Of a stretch of 64,000 nucleotides of DNA, positions 42,130 through 52,980 are shown one piece after another. A program made the translations under genes and the position numbers. How positions within the stretch are numbered: the stretch's first letter is position 1; each line of letters opens with the position of its first letter. The notes under the pieces were generated by a model, which saw only the letters and a list, made by a program, of their open reading frames with translations, made no database searches and was not told where the DNA came from. This DNA is from Mycobacterium uberis (GTDB taxonomy: Bacteria > Actinomycetota > Actinomycetes > Mycobacteriales > Mycobacteriaceae), in contig NZ_QAYL01000001.1 of NCBI RefSeq assembly GCF_003408705.1, forward strand, positions 248,001 through 312,000. Direction: 5' to 3'.

Positions 42130-42540
42130 CGACGCTGGGGATACTCTATGCAGTCACCGATGTACAGAGGCTGCCGCTACCAACGCTCCTTAACGACTGC
42201 CCCGGGATGGGCAATCACTGTAGCCGGAATCGCCGCCAGCCTGCCCGACGTCACCGTAGCCGAACATGGCATCGTCAAAGTGTATCGCTTGACACCGGGA
42301 ACCGGTGCTCAGCACCGTTCCACACCGCACGGACGCGGTATCGTCGAGCACGTGTTGATGACCTTGGGGCAAGCGACCGTCAGGCGCGCCGGTGAATGAG
42401 GTGGAGCTAGCCGCGAGCGACCCGGCCACCTGGAGCTAGCGATATCCCCCACACCTATGCCACGCTCGACGACACACCCACTGACGCCGTACTGGTCATC
42501 CGCTCGCCTCACCGCTTCGAGCCAACCGTGCAGTCTTAAC
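42130..42540 (+). pseudogene. XRE-cupin transcriptional regulator relic (C-terminal part)
   Basis: Frames give TVAEHGIVKVYRLTPGTGAQ, HGRGIVEHVLMTLGQATV, VELAASDPATWS in part, and SDIPHTYATLDDTPTDAVLV. This is the HxxG...E...GxA-type cupin pattern with the late PHxYxxxxxxxAxxLV motif found in helix-turn-helix/cupin regulators. Such regulators are often divergent from benE transporters, the arrangement seen here. Broken by frameshifts. Confidence 0.5.
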
Positions 42541-43079
42541 CTGTCCCCCGTAGTTAAAGCAAGATAACATAACTTGATAGCTGTTGGCTATTGCACTTGA
42601 GTAAACGGATATTTAGACTGTCAGTGTCGGTTAAAAACATCGTACCGTTGACATGGTGGCCTTGTCGCCCGAGAAAGAGTTATTGCGGTGGTCAAATTTG
42701 GCCAATCCACTGGTGCAATGCCTTATCCATCTCAGGGTAATCATCCGAACGTATCAGGCAAGGCATTAGAAGCTACCGGGACAGAAGTGCGCCACACAGG
42801 AGAGGGCAGGCTATAGCAAAGTCAGCGCTCGGGTCGCAGTGATTTTTAACCTGTTTTACAGGCAGTGTGTCGAACGCTGTAGATACGTATTCAACTGCCG
42901 AGACCACCAACATCGAGCAGATGGGCTGATGTCATTGCCGACCGTATACCAGCACAACAGGTGTCGACACCAGCAGTCGTTACGAGCCGACAGGAACAAA
43001 GAACTTTGTCTGATGAGATAGCGTCATCGCCAAAGGTTAACATCGCCAGGCGGCATTCCGGTCCGGGCATTGACTCAAT
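42541..43079. other. Eroded DNA without recognisable genes
   Basis: About 540 bp; I see no gene, RNA or repeat. Confidence 0.4.
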
Positions 43080-43560
43080 GCTCTATAAGAGTGACCACTC
43101 TTAAGTGGGTATAGGGCGGCGCTTGAGCTGCATCATGCCGCGAAAGATCCTGGTGAAGAGCTAAGAATACTGGCAGGGACATGAACGGGTCCAGCGATGA
43201 CGCTGATGACCCAGTAGGCCGCCCAGGATCAAGCTTAGTTGTTGAACTGTCGCAAAATCGCCACAGCGACCATCTGCCAGGTCTAGCACGTCACGGAAGC
43301 CCATCTAGACAACGCTTGAAACGATAGTGCGCCCGAGCGTGATCACCACTAACCGCTTTAAGCAATCGCGGCTGTTCGGGTACAACCAAATACATTTAGA
43401 GACACGCTCACTGGATCGAAGAGCTTGAATGCAAATAACAGCAGTTCTGGGCCGACAACGTCGAGGCGATGAATGTCTATGCGCGCAATACGGCGTCCGT
43501 CATTGGGACACTGACCTCGCTTTCTGGAAGCGTTGCCAGTCGGTCAACGATACCAAGTTA
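43080..43560 (+). pseudogene. Possible PPE protein fragment
   Basis: Shifted frames give LHHAAKDPGEELRILAG, TGPAMTLMTQ and FWADNVEAMNVYARNTASVI. This is reminiscent of the PPE N-terminal domain (...SAWxGPxSxxM..., YxEMWAQDVxAMxGYAxxSA). Many stops interrupt it. Tentative. Confidence 0.4.
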
Positions 43561-43599
43561 GTCGTGCAGGCCGCCGCGTGCTAGCCGGCCAATTATAAC

Positions 43600-44460
43600 G
43601 ATCAGCAGCTACGTCCCGTATCCGCCGTGGCCGTTTCAGTTGATCGACCATGCTGCCCGCGTGTTGCGCCCGAATCGCGAACACGGCTTAGGCCAAAGTA
43701 ACTTGCATAACGTGTCAGTGCAGCTGGTACGCACGGCTAGGGTGCGTCCCATGGACGGCCCGGGCAGGTGGTATTTACATTGCATAGCAGCGCGTTTCTG
43801 GGGTGTGGGCCAAACTAGCATAGTCGAATTGTCGAGGCACTATCGAAGTTCGCTTACTCCCCAATTTTTGTTGATCAACTATCAGCTTCTGCTCACACAC
43901 TCAATCAGAATGGCGCTCGATTACTACCACGATAGCTACCAGTATCTACAACAGTTAGATTACGATCCAGAGCAGATCATGCTGGCCGGCGATTACGCCA
44001 GCAGGTAAATATCTCGCGCCGACGCTTTCCCAGCGGCTAAAGGAAATTTAGGCGAGAAACCAGCGGCGCTGGCCACGATCTCATCACTACTGCAGCTGGC
44101 AACAGAAGACAAACAGACACACCCCAACGCCAAGACCGACGCACTGTTCCCGCCGAATGCGTTCGATGCATTGGACCCGTGGGTTGCCAACTCAGCTGCG
44201 AAGAACAACGCCGGCGGCACGCCCGAGGAATTCTACGAGCCGCTGGACCACATAGCACCGGGTCTGCCAGGCATACTGATTCACATATCCGGAGCTGAGT
44301 TGCTACTGCACGATGCACAGTCAACCGCGACGCAACTGACGGCCGTCAGGGTGCCGGCCGAGATCCGCATGTAGACCGGACAAGTACATGTCCTCCAGGT
44401 CGTCGCGCCAGATCGGCCAGTACATCCACGAGGCCACTAGCTAAAGCCGCTAAAAACAAG
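43600..44460 (+). pseudogene. Alpha/beta-hydrolase (HSL-type esterase/lipase) relic
   Basis: Pieces in order are GRWYLHCIAARF (oxyanion HGGG region), LINYQLLLTHSIRMALDYYH, YDPEQIMLAGDYASR, PAALATISSLLQLATEDKQ, HIAPGLPGILIHISGAELLL and, after a stop, GQVHVLQVVAP. They follow the lipase plan (nucleophile elbow GDSAGG, Asp/Glu, then WPGxxHVF). The nucleophile serine is replaced by Tyr (GDYAS), with a stop soon after. The late piece 44171-44374 remains open. Confidence 0.82.
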
Positions 44461-44525
44461 CCTAGGCGTGATTATGCTGACCACTGTCCCGTACCCCGCA
44501 GCGACCGATTCCAGGCGAGTATGTT

Positions 44526-45467
44526 GTGCCCATGACCCTCAACGCCCAGGCCCGCAAATGGTCAGAGGCCGATATCCCGGATCAAAACGGCCGCGTTGCT
44601 ATCGTCACCGGCGCCAACACAGGCATCGGGTACTACACGGCCTGCATGCTCGTCGACCGCGGGGCGCACGTCGTGTTAGCGGTGCGCAATCTTGCGAAAG
44701 GCAACACCGCGCTGGCACGCATGGTTGCCGCCTGCCCGAGCGCCGACGTCACACTGCAGGAGCTCGACCTAAGCTCACTGGATTCGGTGCGGGCTGCCGC
44801 GGACGCGCTGCGCGCCGCCTACCCGCGCATCGACTTGCTGATCAACAACGCCGGGGTGATGTGGACGCCGAAGCAGGTCACTGCGGATGGTTTCGAAATG
44901 CAGTTTGGCACCAATCATCTCGGTCATTTCGCGCTAACCGGACTGGTGCTCGACCGGTTACTGCCGGTGCGCAGCTCGCGGGTAGTGACCGTGAGCAGCC
45001 TCGGTCACCGGCTGCGAGCCGCAATCCACTTCGATGATCTGCAGCGGGAACGTCGCTATGCTCGGGTCGCTGCCTACGGGCAATCCAAATTGGCCAACCT
45101 GCTGTTCACCTACGAGCTGCAACGCCGGCTGGCGGACTGGTCTGATGCGAAGACCATCGCCGTTGCCGCGCACCCCGGTAGCTCCAACACCGAACTCATC
45201 CGCAACCTACCTGCGACCATCCGGTCCGCCGCCAACCTGTTGAACCCGTTACTCTTCCAGAGCCCGGAGATGGGCGCGTTGCCGACGCTACGGGCCGCCA
45301 CTGATCCGGCCGTCGAGGGCGGCCAATACTATGGACCCGACGGTTTTGCCGAGCAACGCGGACATCCCAAAGTCGTCACATCCAGCGCACGGTCGCACGA
45401 CAAGGATTTGCAACGACGGCTGTGGACAGTCTCCGAGGAACTCACCGGCGTTAGCTATCCGATCTGA
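44526..45467 (+). CDS. Short-chain dehydrogenase/reductase (Rv0439c orthologue)
   Basis: A classical/extended SDR similar to retinol-dehydrogenase-like enzymes. The 313-residue product has the cofactor motif TGANTGIG (residues about 29-36), LLINNAGVM, catalytic VTVSSLGH and the YGQSK active site. The NADP(H) preference and substrate are not evident. The start is GTG 44526 (MPMTLN...) or ATG 44532. It is intact although moeA2, the next gene in the block, is dead. Orientation relative to psd/pssA matches the Rv0439c-Rv0436c order. Confidence 0.88.
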   Translation: MPMTLNAQARKWSEADIPDQNGRVAIVTGANTGIGYYTACMLVDRGAHVVLAVRNLAKGNTALARMVAACPSADVTLQELDLSSLDSVRAAADALRAAYPRIDLLINNAGVMWTPKQVTADGFEMQFGTNHLGHFALTGLVLDRLLPVRSSRVVTVSSLGHRLRAAIHFDDLQRERRYARVAAYGQSKLANLLFTYELQRRLADWSDAKTIAVAAHPGSSNTELIRNLPATIRSAANLLNPLLFQSPEMGALPTLRAATDPAVEGGQYYGPDGFAEQRGHPKVVTSSARSHDKDLQRRLWTVSEELTGVSYPI

Positions 45468-45569
45468 CACCTGGTCCGCACGCCTCATTGCGAGGCCGAT
45501 CATGACCGAGTACGGTCAATTGAAGATCATCAGCGTGTCGTAACGGAAATAATCAGTTCCTGTCCGGTG

Positions 45570-46756
45570 GTCATGATGTCGCTGAACGAGGCCCTCAGAC
45601 TGGCCCTGGTTGACAACGCGGTCACGCAACTTTCACTGCCAGTTTTTTGACAACTCGGCGCTAAATTGCTATGCGGTGCGTGCCAAGGACACTGCGGGTG
45701 CAACACCCGAATGCCCGGTGCTGCTGCCGGTCGCCGAAAACATTCTCGCCACACACACCGATCAATTCACGTTGCAACCCGATACCGCACATCGGATCAT
45801 GACCGGCGCCCCGATACCGGCGAAAGCCATCGTACCGGTCGAAGACACCGTAGGCGGGCTACAGTTAATGACAATCCTGTGGAACGCCAAGCACGGTCAG
45901 CATATTCGGACGGCTGGCAAAGATGTTGCCCTCGGCAGTGCCGTGCTTCGGGCGGGTCAGCTGGTGACATCTGCCGTGCCTGATTTGATCGCGGCGCTGG
46001 GTACGGCCGAACTCAACGGGATCCCGCGACAGCGGGTGCTGGTGATCTCCACAGGGTCCGAGCTGGTGTCGCCGAGCACCTCGCACTACAGTCGGTGCAG
46101 ATCTAGGAACCTAACTCAATCATGCTGGCTGGAGCCGTTCGCGACGCTGGCGCGACCGTGGTCGCCACCGCCACCGTCGGCGATGACGTCGCGCAGTTCA
46201 GCACGATTCTGGATCGTTACGCCGGCACTTAAAACCACGTCGATCTGATCCATCACTACCGGAAAAGTCAGCTTCGGCGCCTATAACGGTCGTCAAAGAC
46301 GCGTTCGGCCGGCACGGCTACCAAGGATGTCGAATTCGTCAAGGTCGCGATGCAACCAAGAATGCCGCAGGGTATCGGACGGGTGACCACCAACCCGACT
46401 GTCACGCTGCCCGACAACCCGGCCAGCGCACTGGCGTCCTTTTGAAAGTTCACCCGTCTAGAAATCCCGCACTGTGAAGAGCCATGCTCCTAAGACGGAT
46501 CCTGGAGCGACCACACCGACCCGCGGTGCTTAACGAGGCGCTGAGCTCACCGCACGGCAGGCGGCAGTTCCGACGCGCACTGCTCCATTCCGCCGAAGAT
46601 GAGGTAGATGGAGTCGACACCGTTACCAGTCACGGCCCACTAGCCGTACCACTACTTACGGTGGCCGGCATCGGGCCAATGATCTTGCTGGAGATCCCAA
46701 TAGATTTCGTGGAGGTGTCAACCAGGACTCAACTGCAAGTCTGCGACCTCCGGTAA
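45570..46756 (+). pseudogene. moeA2: Dead molybdopterin molybdotransferase (moeA2)
   Basis: Fragments in several frames reconstruct MoeA. They include SLNEALRLALVDNAV, DNSALNCYAVRAKD (normally DxSAMDGYAVR), HRIMTGAPIPAKAIVPVED, VLRAGQLVTSAVPDLIAALG, VLVISTGSELVSP, IMLAGAVRDAGATVV, VTLPDNPASALASF, and a C-terminal piece SSPHGRRQFRRALLH. At least three frameshifts and several stops are present. It lies between the SDR and psd, as moeA2 does in M. tuberculosis. Confidence 0.9.
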
Positions 46757-46791
46757 CGTCGCCGGGCATTGCGGCTCCGTAAAATGAACGG

Positions 46792-47523
46792 GTGGCAAGA
46801 CGCCTCCGCGCCGAATCCTGGAAGGAAGGCCCTGCGCACCTGCTGGAGTTGGTGCGCTCCGCCGTTCCCCCGGCTCACCCTGCCGGGCACCCGTTCATCT
46901 TTGCTGGCCTAGCGGTGGCTTCGGCCGGGGCGGTGGGGCAGGCCGTAACCGGGCGTAAATTGCGCTGGCTACGCCGTACGGGGTTGCTGGCAGCCGGTGC
47001 CTGCGCAGCGTTCTTCCGTCATCCGCCACGAGTGCCACCCACCCGCGCCGGTGTCGTCGTCGCCCCCGCCGACGGCGTGGTCTGCGTGATCGACTCCGCC
47101 TCGCCGCCCGCGGAACTCAACATGGGCGACCTGCTACTGCCGCGGGTCAGCATTTTCCTGTCGCTCTTAGACGCGCACGTGCAGCGAGCTCCTGTCAGCG
47201 GCGAGGTGATAGCCGTACAACACCAGCCGGGCCGCTTTGTATCAGCCGATCTTACCGCGGCGAGCACCACGAACGAACGCACCAGTGTCCGCATCCGCAC
47301 GGCCAGTGGCGCTGAGGTGACGGTGGTGCAGATCGCGGGCCTACTGGCGCGACGAATCGTGTGCGACACGCGCCTGGGCGACAAGTTGACGATCGGCGAC
47401 ACCTACGGATTGATCCGATTCGGCTCCCGGCTGGATACTTACCTGCCACCGGATACCGAGCCAGTTGTCCAGGTGGGCCAACGTGCGGTCGCCGGCGAGA
47501 CTGTGCTGGCTGACCTGCCATGA
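46792..47523 (+). CDS. psd: Phosphatidylserine decarboxylase
   Basis: Psd decarboxylates phosphatidylserine to phosphatidylethanolamine. It is made as a proenzyme that self-cleaves to create a pyruvoyl cofactor. The 243-residue product contains [43 protein letters not shown] and the cleavage region [11 protein letters not shown] (Gly-Ser). The start is GTG 46792. Its stop overlaps the pssA start (ATGA, 47520-47523), so the two successive enzymes of PE synthesis are cotranslated. Confidence 0.93.
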   Translation: MARRLRAESWKEGPAHLLELVRSAVPPAHPAGHPFIFAGLAVASAGAVGQAVTGRKLRWLRRTGLLAAGACAAFFRHPPRVPPTRAGVVVAPADGVVCVIDSASPPAELNMGDLLLPRVSIFLSLLDAHVQRAPVSGEVIAVQHQPGRFVSADLTAASTTNERTSVRIRTASGAEVTVVQIAGLLARRIVCDTRLGDKLTIGDTYGLIRFGSRLDTYLPPDTEPVVQVGQRAVAGETVLADLP

Positions 47524-48383
47524 CCAGCAAGCCCCGGAGCAGGAGATCGGTAAACCTGCAGATTCTGCCCAGCTCGATGACAGTGCTATCTATCTGCGCG
47601 GGGTTAACCTCGATCAGGTTCGCCCTAGAGCACCAGCCAAAGGCTGCGATAGCACTGATCGCCGCAGCCGCCATCCTCGACGGACTAGATGGCCGGGTCG
47701 CGCGGATCCTGGACGCCGAGTCACGGATGGGCGAAGAAATCGATTCGCTAGCCGACGCGGTGAACTTCGGGGTGGCGCCCGCGGTGGTGCTCTACGCGAC
47801 GATGTTGTCGACGGCACCCGTCGGTTGGGTAGCGGTGCTTCTGTACGCAGTGTGCGTGGTACTGCGGTTGGCAAGGTTCAACGCGCTACTCGACGATGGG
47901 ACCCAGCCCGCCTACGCGCACGAATTCTTCGTCGGGATGCCAGCTCCGGCGGGGGCGGTATCAGTGATCGGTCTGCTTACCCTGAAGTTGCAGTTCGATG
48001 ATGGCTGGTGGACGTCCACCTGGTTCCTCTGCGTCTGGGTGGCAGGGACGTCGATGCTCCTGGTCAGTCGAATCCCGATGAAAAAGATGCACGCCGTGTC
48101 CGTGCCGCCGAACTACGCGGCCGTGTTGCTGGCGATGCTGGCGATCTTCGCGGCAGCTGCAGTGCTGTCCCCCTACCTATTGATCTGGATGATTATCCTC
48201 GCCTACCTCTGCCACATCCCGTTCGCAATCCGCAACCAGCGCTGGCTTGCCGCGCACCCTGAGGTATGGGACGACAAACCCAAGCAGCGCCGCGCCGCGC
48301 GGCGTGCGACCCGTCGGGCACGTCCGAACCGTCGGTCGATGGCGCGGCTAGGGCTACGGAAACCGAGCCGGCGGCTAACATGA
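47520..48383 (+). CDS. pssA: CDP-diacylglycerol-serine O-phosphatidyltransferase
   Basis: PssA makes phosphatidylserine from CDP-diacylglycerol and serine. The 287-residue membrane protein has the CDP-alcohol phosphotransferase signature DGLDGRVAR-(X8)-G-X3-D-X3-D (around residues 58-80). It has several hydrophobic helices and a basic C-terminal tail ([17 protein letters not shown]). The stop overlaps the ATG of the decayed ATPase gene (48380-48383), preserving the original operon junction. Confidence 0.94.
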   Translation: MTSKPRSRRSVNLQILPSSMTVLSICAGLTSIRFALEHQPKAAIALIAAAAILDGLDGRVARILDAESRMGEEIDSLADAVNFGVAPAVVLYATMLSTAPVGWVAVLLYAVCVVLRLARFNALLDDGTQPAYAHEFFVGMPAPAGAVSVIGLLTLKLQFDDGWWTSTWFLCVWVAGTSMLLVSRIPMKKMHAVSVPPNYAAVLLAMLAIFAAAAVLSPYLLIWMIILAYLCHIPFAIRNQRWLAAHPEVWDDKPKQRRAARRATRRARPNRRSMARLGLRKPSRRLT

Positions 48384-50552
48384 CCCAGCCCGGTTCGACG
48401 TCGTAGGACTCGAACCCGCAACTCGCACTCACTGCCCGGCTCAACACCCCTGCCGTCGACTCCCGCCACGACGTCATCCGTTTACACCCGAATACCATTG
48501 CTGCACTTGGCACCCGGCAATGAGATACGATATCGTTAGAGTACGTTAGCAGACCACGGCAGCAATGACGACGCTGACTAGCCAAAACACCATGATTGGC
48601 GCCACGGTATTTGACGAAGTGACGTTGTTTAATCCTGGGCTGCGCGAGGGTACTCCGGTAATCGTAAGCGCGGTCACCGTTTACGACGCGCGGTCGGTCA
48701 CGCTGAGCGGCTCGTCACTGACCACCCAATCAGTTCCGTCGGTCACCCTGCGCCAGAACTTGCTGAGCAAAGTGATGACCGTCGGTGACGTGGTGTTACT
48801 GGTACCCCGTGCCCTGAGCCTCGATACCTCAACGTCAGCCACCACTCACGCACTGGCGGTGACGGTCGGCATCAGCTGGACCTCGAGCTGCTCACCATCA
48901 CCGGCATGGACCCCGACAAACCGGTCAGCGTACAGTCGAACTTGCTGTTCACCTGGGGTACCAGCATCCCCTTTCCGCTCGGGTCGGGACGCTCTCACGG
49001 GAACCGGTCCAGCGCCACAAACCCCACATTCCAAATCGACGACCTCAAGGATATGCAGGTGCAAGTCGACAAGATAACCGAATGGCTCAAGCTTGCCATC
49101 GACGAGCGGCACCTGCTGAAAATCCTTGACAATGCAGCGAATTTGGGTGTGCTGATGCCAAATCCGGTCGATGTCGGCAAAGCGACACTGGTCCGCGCGG
49201 TGCGCGCGCACCGCAAGCTGATCGAGCTTGACGGCCCAGAGGTCGACACACTGATCACCAAAGACCACCTCAAGATCGTTGCTAAAGTGGTTACAGCGGC
49301 GCACGATAGTGGCGACGTGCTGCTCGTAACCGATATCGACGCAGCACTGCCGGCCAGTATTAAGCCAGCCGTCACCCGTATCATCGCTGAGCTGCACACA
49401 CTGCAGTAACCACCGACAGCGTTGCGTCGATTGCCACCTCAGCGTGCCTCGGCTAGCTCGATACGCAGCTGCGCGCCCTCGAGCTGGGCTTGTCGCTGCC
49501 CAACGATGCCACCCGCAGGGCACTCCTACAAACACTACTGAAGCCGGCATCTGTTGGCAATCTAAATTTCAACGAAATTGATTGTTTTACAAAGTTTTTA
49601 ATTGTTTCCTGCCTAGTTAAGCTGTTACGCAAAGAAGCACTGCTGGCCGCGTCGCGCACCAGTATCGATAGGTACCCACCCACACTCAACCAAGGCGATC
49701 GTACCAGTGCGCTCAGTGTCATCTGGCCGTTGTCTCACTCAGCCAGCTAAAGGCTAACGATTAATAATCGTTATTCTGGAGGATGATGGCAACATGGCCG
49801 ATGTCCAACAGGCACTGACCGAAGCGGTGCTGCAGCCGTCGCAGCGTTCTAGCACCTTCGCCCGGTTGGGCCGCCGACCCTCCGCGTGGGGTGTTACTGT
49901 GCAGCCCGCTAGACTGTGGCAAAACCTTCGTGATTCGCACGCTGGCCAGCACCGTGCATTTGAGCGTGCACGCCGTCAAAGGCTCCGAGCTGATGGACAA
50001 GTGGATCGGCAGTTCGGAGAAGACGATCCGTGCATTATTCCTGCGTGCTCACGACTCCGGACCGTCACTAGTGTTCCTCAATGAAACCGACACATCGGCG
50101 CGTCGCTGCGGTCAGAACTTCGACTCGGGGGTCACCGATCGTGTAGTAACCGCGCTGCTGACCAAACTCTACGGCATCGACCCACTGAGTGACGTTGTGG
50201 TACTGGGCGTCACCAACCGACCCGATCTGATCGACCCAACACTACTATGGCCGGACCGGCTAGAACGACTGGTGTTTAGCTAACTGCTCTACGCTGCCGC
50301 GCATCACGAAATCCTGTGCACTGCAAGGAAATCAATAACGCTCAGCACCGAAATCTACCTCGTCGACGTGGTAACCGAACTCGACGGCTACAACGCTGCC
50401 GACTGTGCAGCACTGCTGCGGAAGGCTGCCCTCACCGCGATGCGGCGTTCCATATTACACTGCCGACCTGGCGGAAGCTCTCAAGACCGTGCATCCTCCG
50501 CTGGATCCCAGCCAAGTGTTGCAGCTGCGGACGTTCACCGAGGGTTGGTAAG
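48380..50552 (+). pseudogene. Dead tandem-AAA ATPase (Rv0435c orthologue)
   Basis: The sequence follows the 728-residue Cdc48-like protein from start (LALTARLNTPAVDSRHDVIR) to end (LDPSQVLQLRTFTEGW). Recognisable parts are TVYDARSVTLSGSSLTTQSV, the first AAA domain (NLGVLMPNPVDVGKATLVRA, Walker A degraded), and the second AAA domain (CGKTFVIRTLAST, SELMDKWIGSSEKTIRALF, VTNRPDLIDPTLLWPDRLER). Both Walker A motifs are broken and there are numerous stops and frameshifts. The 5' overlap with pssA shows the ancestral operon. Confidence 0.93.
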
Positions 50553-50879
50553 CCCTAGTCAGTGCCAACCACCGAACATAGCCGGGCTTTTGCCCGACGA
50601 GATAGCCGAACCACTTGACTGGACGCGAGTAGTGCACTACATACCCGACGATGTTAACTGGGCGAACTTCCGCTACACTGGCCGCTGTCACCAGTTCTCA
50701 ATTATGAGTACACATGTCCGGGAGTCTGAATATCGGCGAGCGTGGCCACCCCGTGGCTAAGGCGGTTCGCTAATCGGCTCAGAAGAACCCCAATGGTGCG
50801 GCAAAATAGGCCCATTGTGCGTGTCTTTGGCCTGTCTCACGACTGAAGGACGACACGCGGGTATTGGGGAGAACACGAT

Positions 50880-51250
50880 GAGTGGCGGTAGCATTCGCGC
50901 TGCTGCTGTCAGCACTCCTCAGGACGATATGGGTTGGCGTCGCCCTCGGCACCATCGCAGCTCGGGACCGGATCCTGTATCACATCGTTATCGACTCCCA
51001 CATCCCACGGATACTCAGCGCAACACTGGTCGACACGACCTTGTCCGCCATCGGCGTAGCGGCACAAGCTACGGCGTACAGCATGCTCACCGACCCGTAC
51101 GTATTCGGTGTATCCGCTGGAGCATCGGTCGGAGCCACGGCCCGGTTGTGCCGTTCGGCGCATTCGGTGTACTCAGCCTCTACGCACTGCCGACGACAAC
51201 GTTCCTCGGGCCGCTCGCGGCCACGGTACTAAGGTACGCGATCACACAGT
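50880..51250 (+). pseudogene. FecCD-type ABC permease relic
   Basis: The frame reads AVAFALLLSALLRTIWVGVA then LGTIAARDRILYHIV, DSHIPRILSATLVDTTLSAI and LTDPYVFGVSAGASVGATA. This is the start of an iron-siderophore/cobalamin permease (...RLPRxLxAxLVGAxLAxxGxxxQ... NPLADPxxLGxSSGAxxGA). The frame is lost after the GASVGATA motif. Confidence 0.85.
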
Positions 51251-51509
51251 TGAGTGGATGCCTATCGCCTCCTGCGGTTTAGCGCGCATCGTCATACCGT
51301 CACAGGAGCTTCCGATCGACGCGGTCGACGTGTGGGCCTGTGAGCCTACACAGAACGCCCATCACGTTGTCGTCGTAACTCAGCAGGCACCCTCTGGCAT
51401 TGGCTTCACCGTACGCTAAGTCGCTACCACCGTGCAGCTCTAACATCGCGACGGCCCCCGAGTCGACCGTACAGCGTGCACCGCTACGCTCTTAGCAGCC
51501 AGGGCGGAA

Positions 51510-51848
51510 GGGTTGGCGGACAAAACATTCGGTACGGTTTCCCGGCGGCGAAGCCTAGCGAGGCCTCATCGCCCGGTCCTTCGCACAGGAATCGCGCGTG
51601 CCTTGCGCTTGACAAGCTCACCAGCCACCTCAACGTGCGGACACCAACTGACCGTGCTCCGCACGGTGTTCGACCTCAACATGACCGTTGCCACAATCCT
51701 GCATGACCTGAACCTCGCAGGACAATTCTGCGACCGCATCCACATCATCCTCATCACAGGCGAGATCTTGTGCTCCAGCACACCACGCGAGGTTTTGACC
51801 GTCGACACGCTGCGTCGCTGGTTTGATGTGCGCGCAGACGTAGTTTAG
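51510..51848 (+). pseudogene. ABC transporter ATPase (FecE-type) relic
   Basis: A frame shows LIARSFAQESRVPCA (signature-downstream region), then in another frame LTSHLNVRTPT (normally DEPTSHLDVRHQ). A final open part reads VFDLNMTVATILHDLNLAGQ, followed by FCDRIHIILITGEILCSSTP and REVLTVDTLRRWFDVRADVV. The N-terminal Walker A half is absent or unrecognisable. Confidence 0.88.
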
Positions 51849-51879
51849 CACTCCCCTGATCTTCGACGAAAAGAAATGG

Positions 51880-52843
51880 GCATGAGGCGACTCCTAGCCC
51901 TGTTGACAGTGGCGATGCCCAACATCCAGCTGCAGTGCGACGATGCGGGAAGCTGCGTTGCCAACTAATGCCCGAGAAACAACGGTGACGAGCTGCGGCA
52001 CGCCACTGACAGTGCCGTCACCACCGAACCGCGTGATCACCAACGACACAGTGACCACCGAGTTGCTATTCGGGTTCTACGATCGGATGGTCGGCCACAC
52101 CACCTACGACGACAAACACGTCGCCTATCAGGCTTCGCCCTGTCGCAGCGATCTCGACCACATTCGGTCGCTTGGCTCTGGGTTCACACGCGAGATACCC
52201 CAGAACGCAGATCCAGACCTTACGTTCGCCGGCTGGAACTATAGGACTCAACGAATCTGTCGGCGTACCACCCGATTATATCATATAGTATTGACAGTGC
52301 GTTATATCAGCTGACCGCAGCGTGTCAACAGCAGGACGGAACGTACTGCAGGATCATGCCACCGCCGGATGCCCTCTACACCGACCTTACGAATCTGGAA
52401 ACGGTCTTCAGCGTCGCGGACCGCGTCACGAAACTACTAGCCCAGCATCGGGATCGTGTCGCTAAGATTTGTGCACAAATACCCTCAAAGCGGGTGCGAG
52501 TGTTCGTCTTCAATAACGTGCCACCCACCCCGTTCACCATGGGTGACGTCGCAGACGACGACAATATCTTCGTGGGACTGTACGACTCGTGGGTGACCAC
52601 GTCATAGGAGGCTGCAGTGCAACATGATCCGCAGGTGATCACCCTCGTCGACGAAGGATTCGTGCCGGAGAACACTCCAGCAGTAAAAATTACGCAACTA
52701 CGTATGCAACCGTTATAGCCTCAACCACCGCGATCCGGGAGGACAATTTCGTTACCCTCTCCTACGTCGCATTCATAGATAGGGTCAAGAACCCCGGACA
52801 GCATCGAAAAACTTGCTAAATACCTGCGGTCAAAGGCATACTG
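51880..52843 (+). pseudogene. Iron/cobalamin ABC transporter substrate-binding protein relic
   Basis: Fragments include RRLLALLTVAM (signal peptide part), TSCGTPLTVPSPPNRVITND, LLFGFYDRMVGHTTYDD, DLDHIRSLGSGFTREIPQN then ADPDLTFAGWNY, TVFSVADRVTKLLAQHRDRV and VFVFNNVPPTPFTMGDVADD. This is the plan of a helical-backbone metal-receptor (FecB/BtuF-like) protein. Stops break it into at least three frames. It closes the permease-ATPase-binding protein operon. Confidence 0.85.
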
Positions 52844-52980
52844 AGGAATGGCTTGGTTCTACGCCACGTGCGCGCTGCAGCAGACGCATGTAATCCAGTG
52901 ACCTGCCGCCTAGTGAACCAAGCGTGACCGCGTCGGCACGGGAAGTGTCCATGCTAGCCGCCACCGGCAACTTACGTAGT

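Noticed and set aside
48846..49550. 234-codon frame on the minus strand across the dead AAA ATPase
   Set aside because: The plus strand carries the recognisable relic; the minus product has no recognisable motif.
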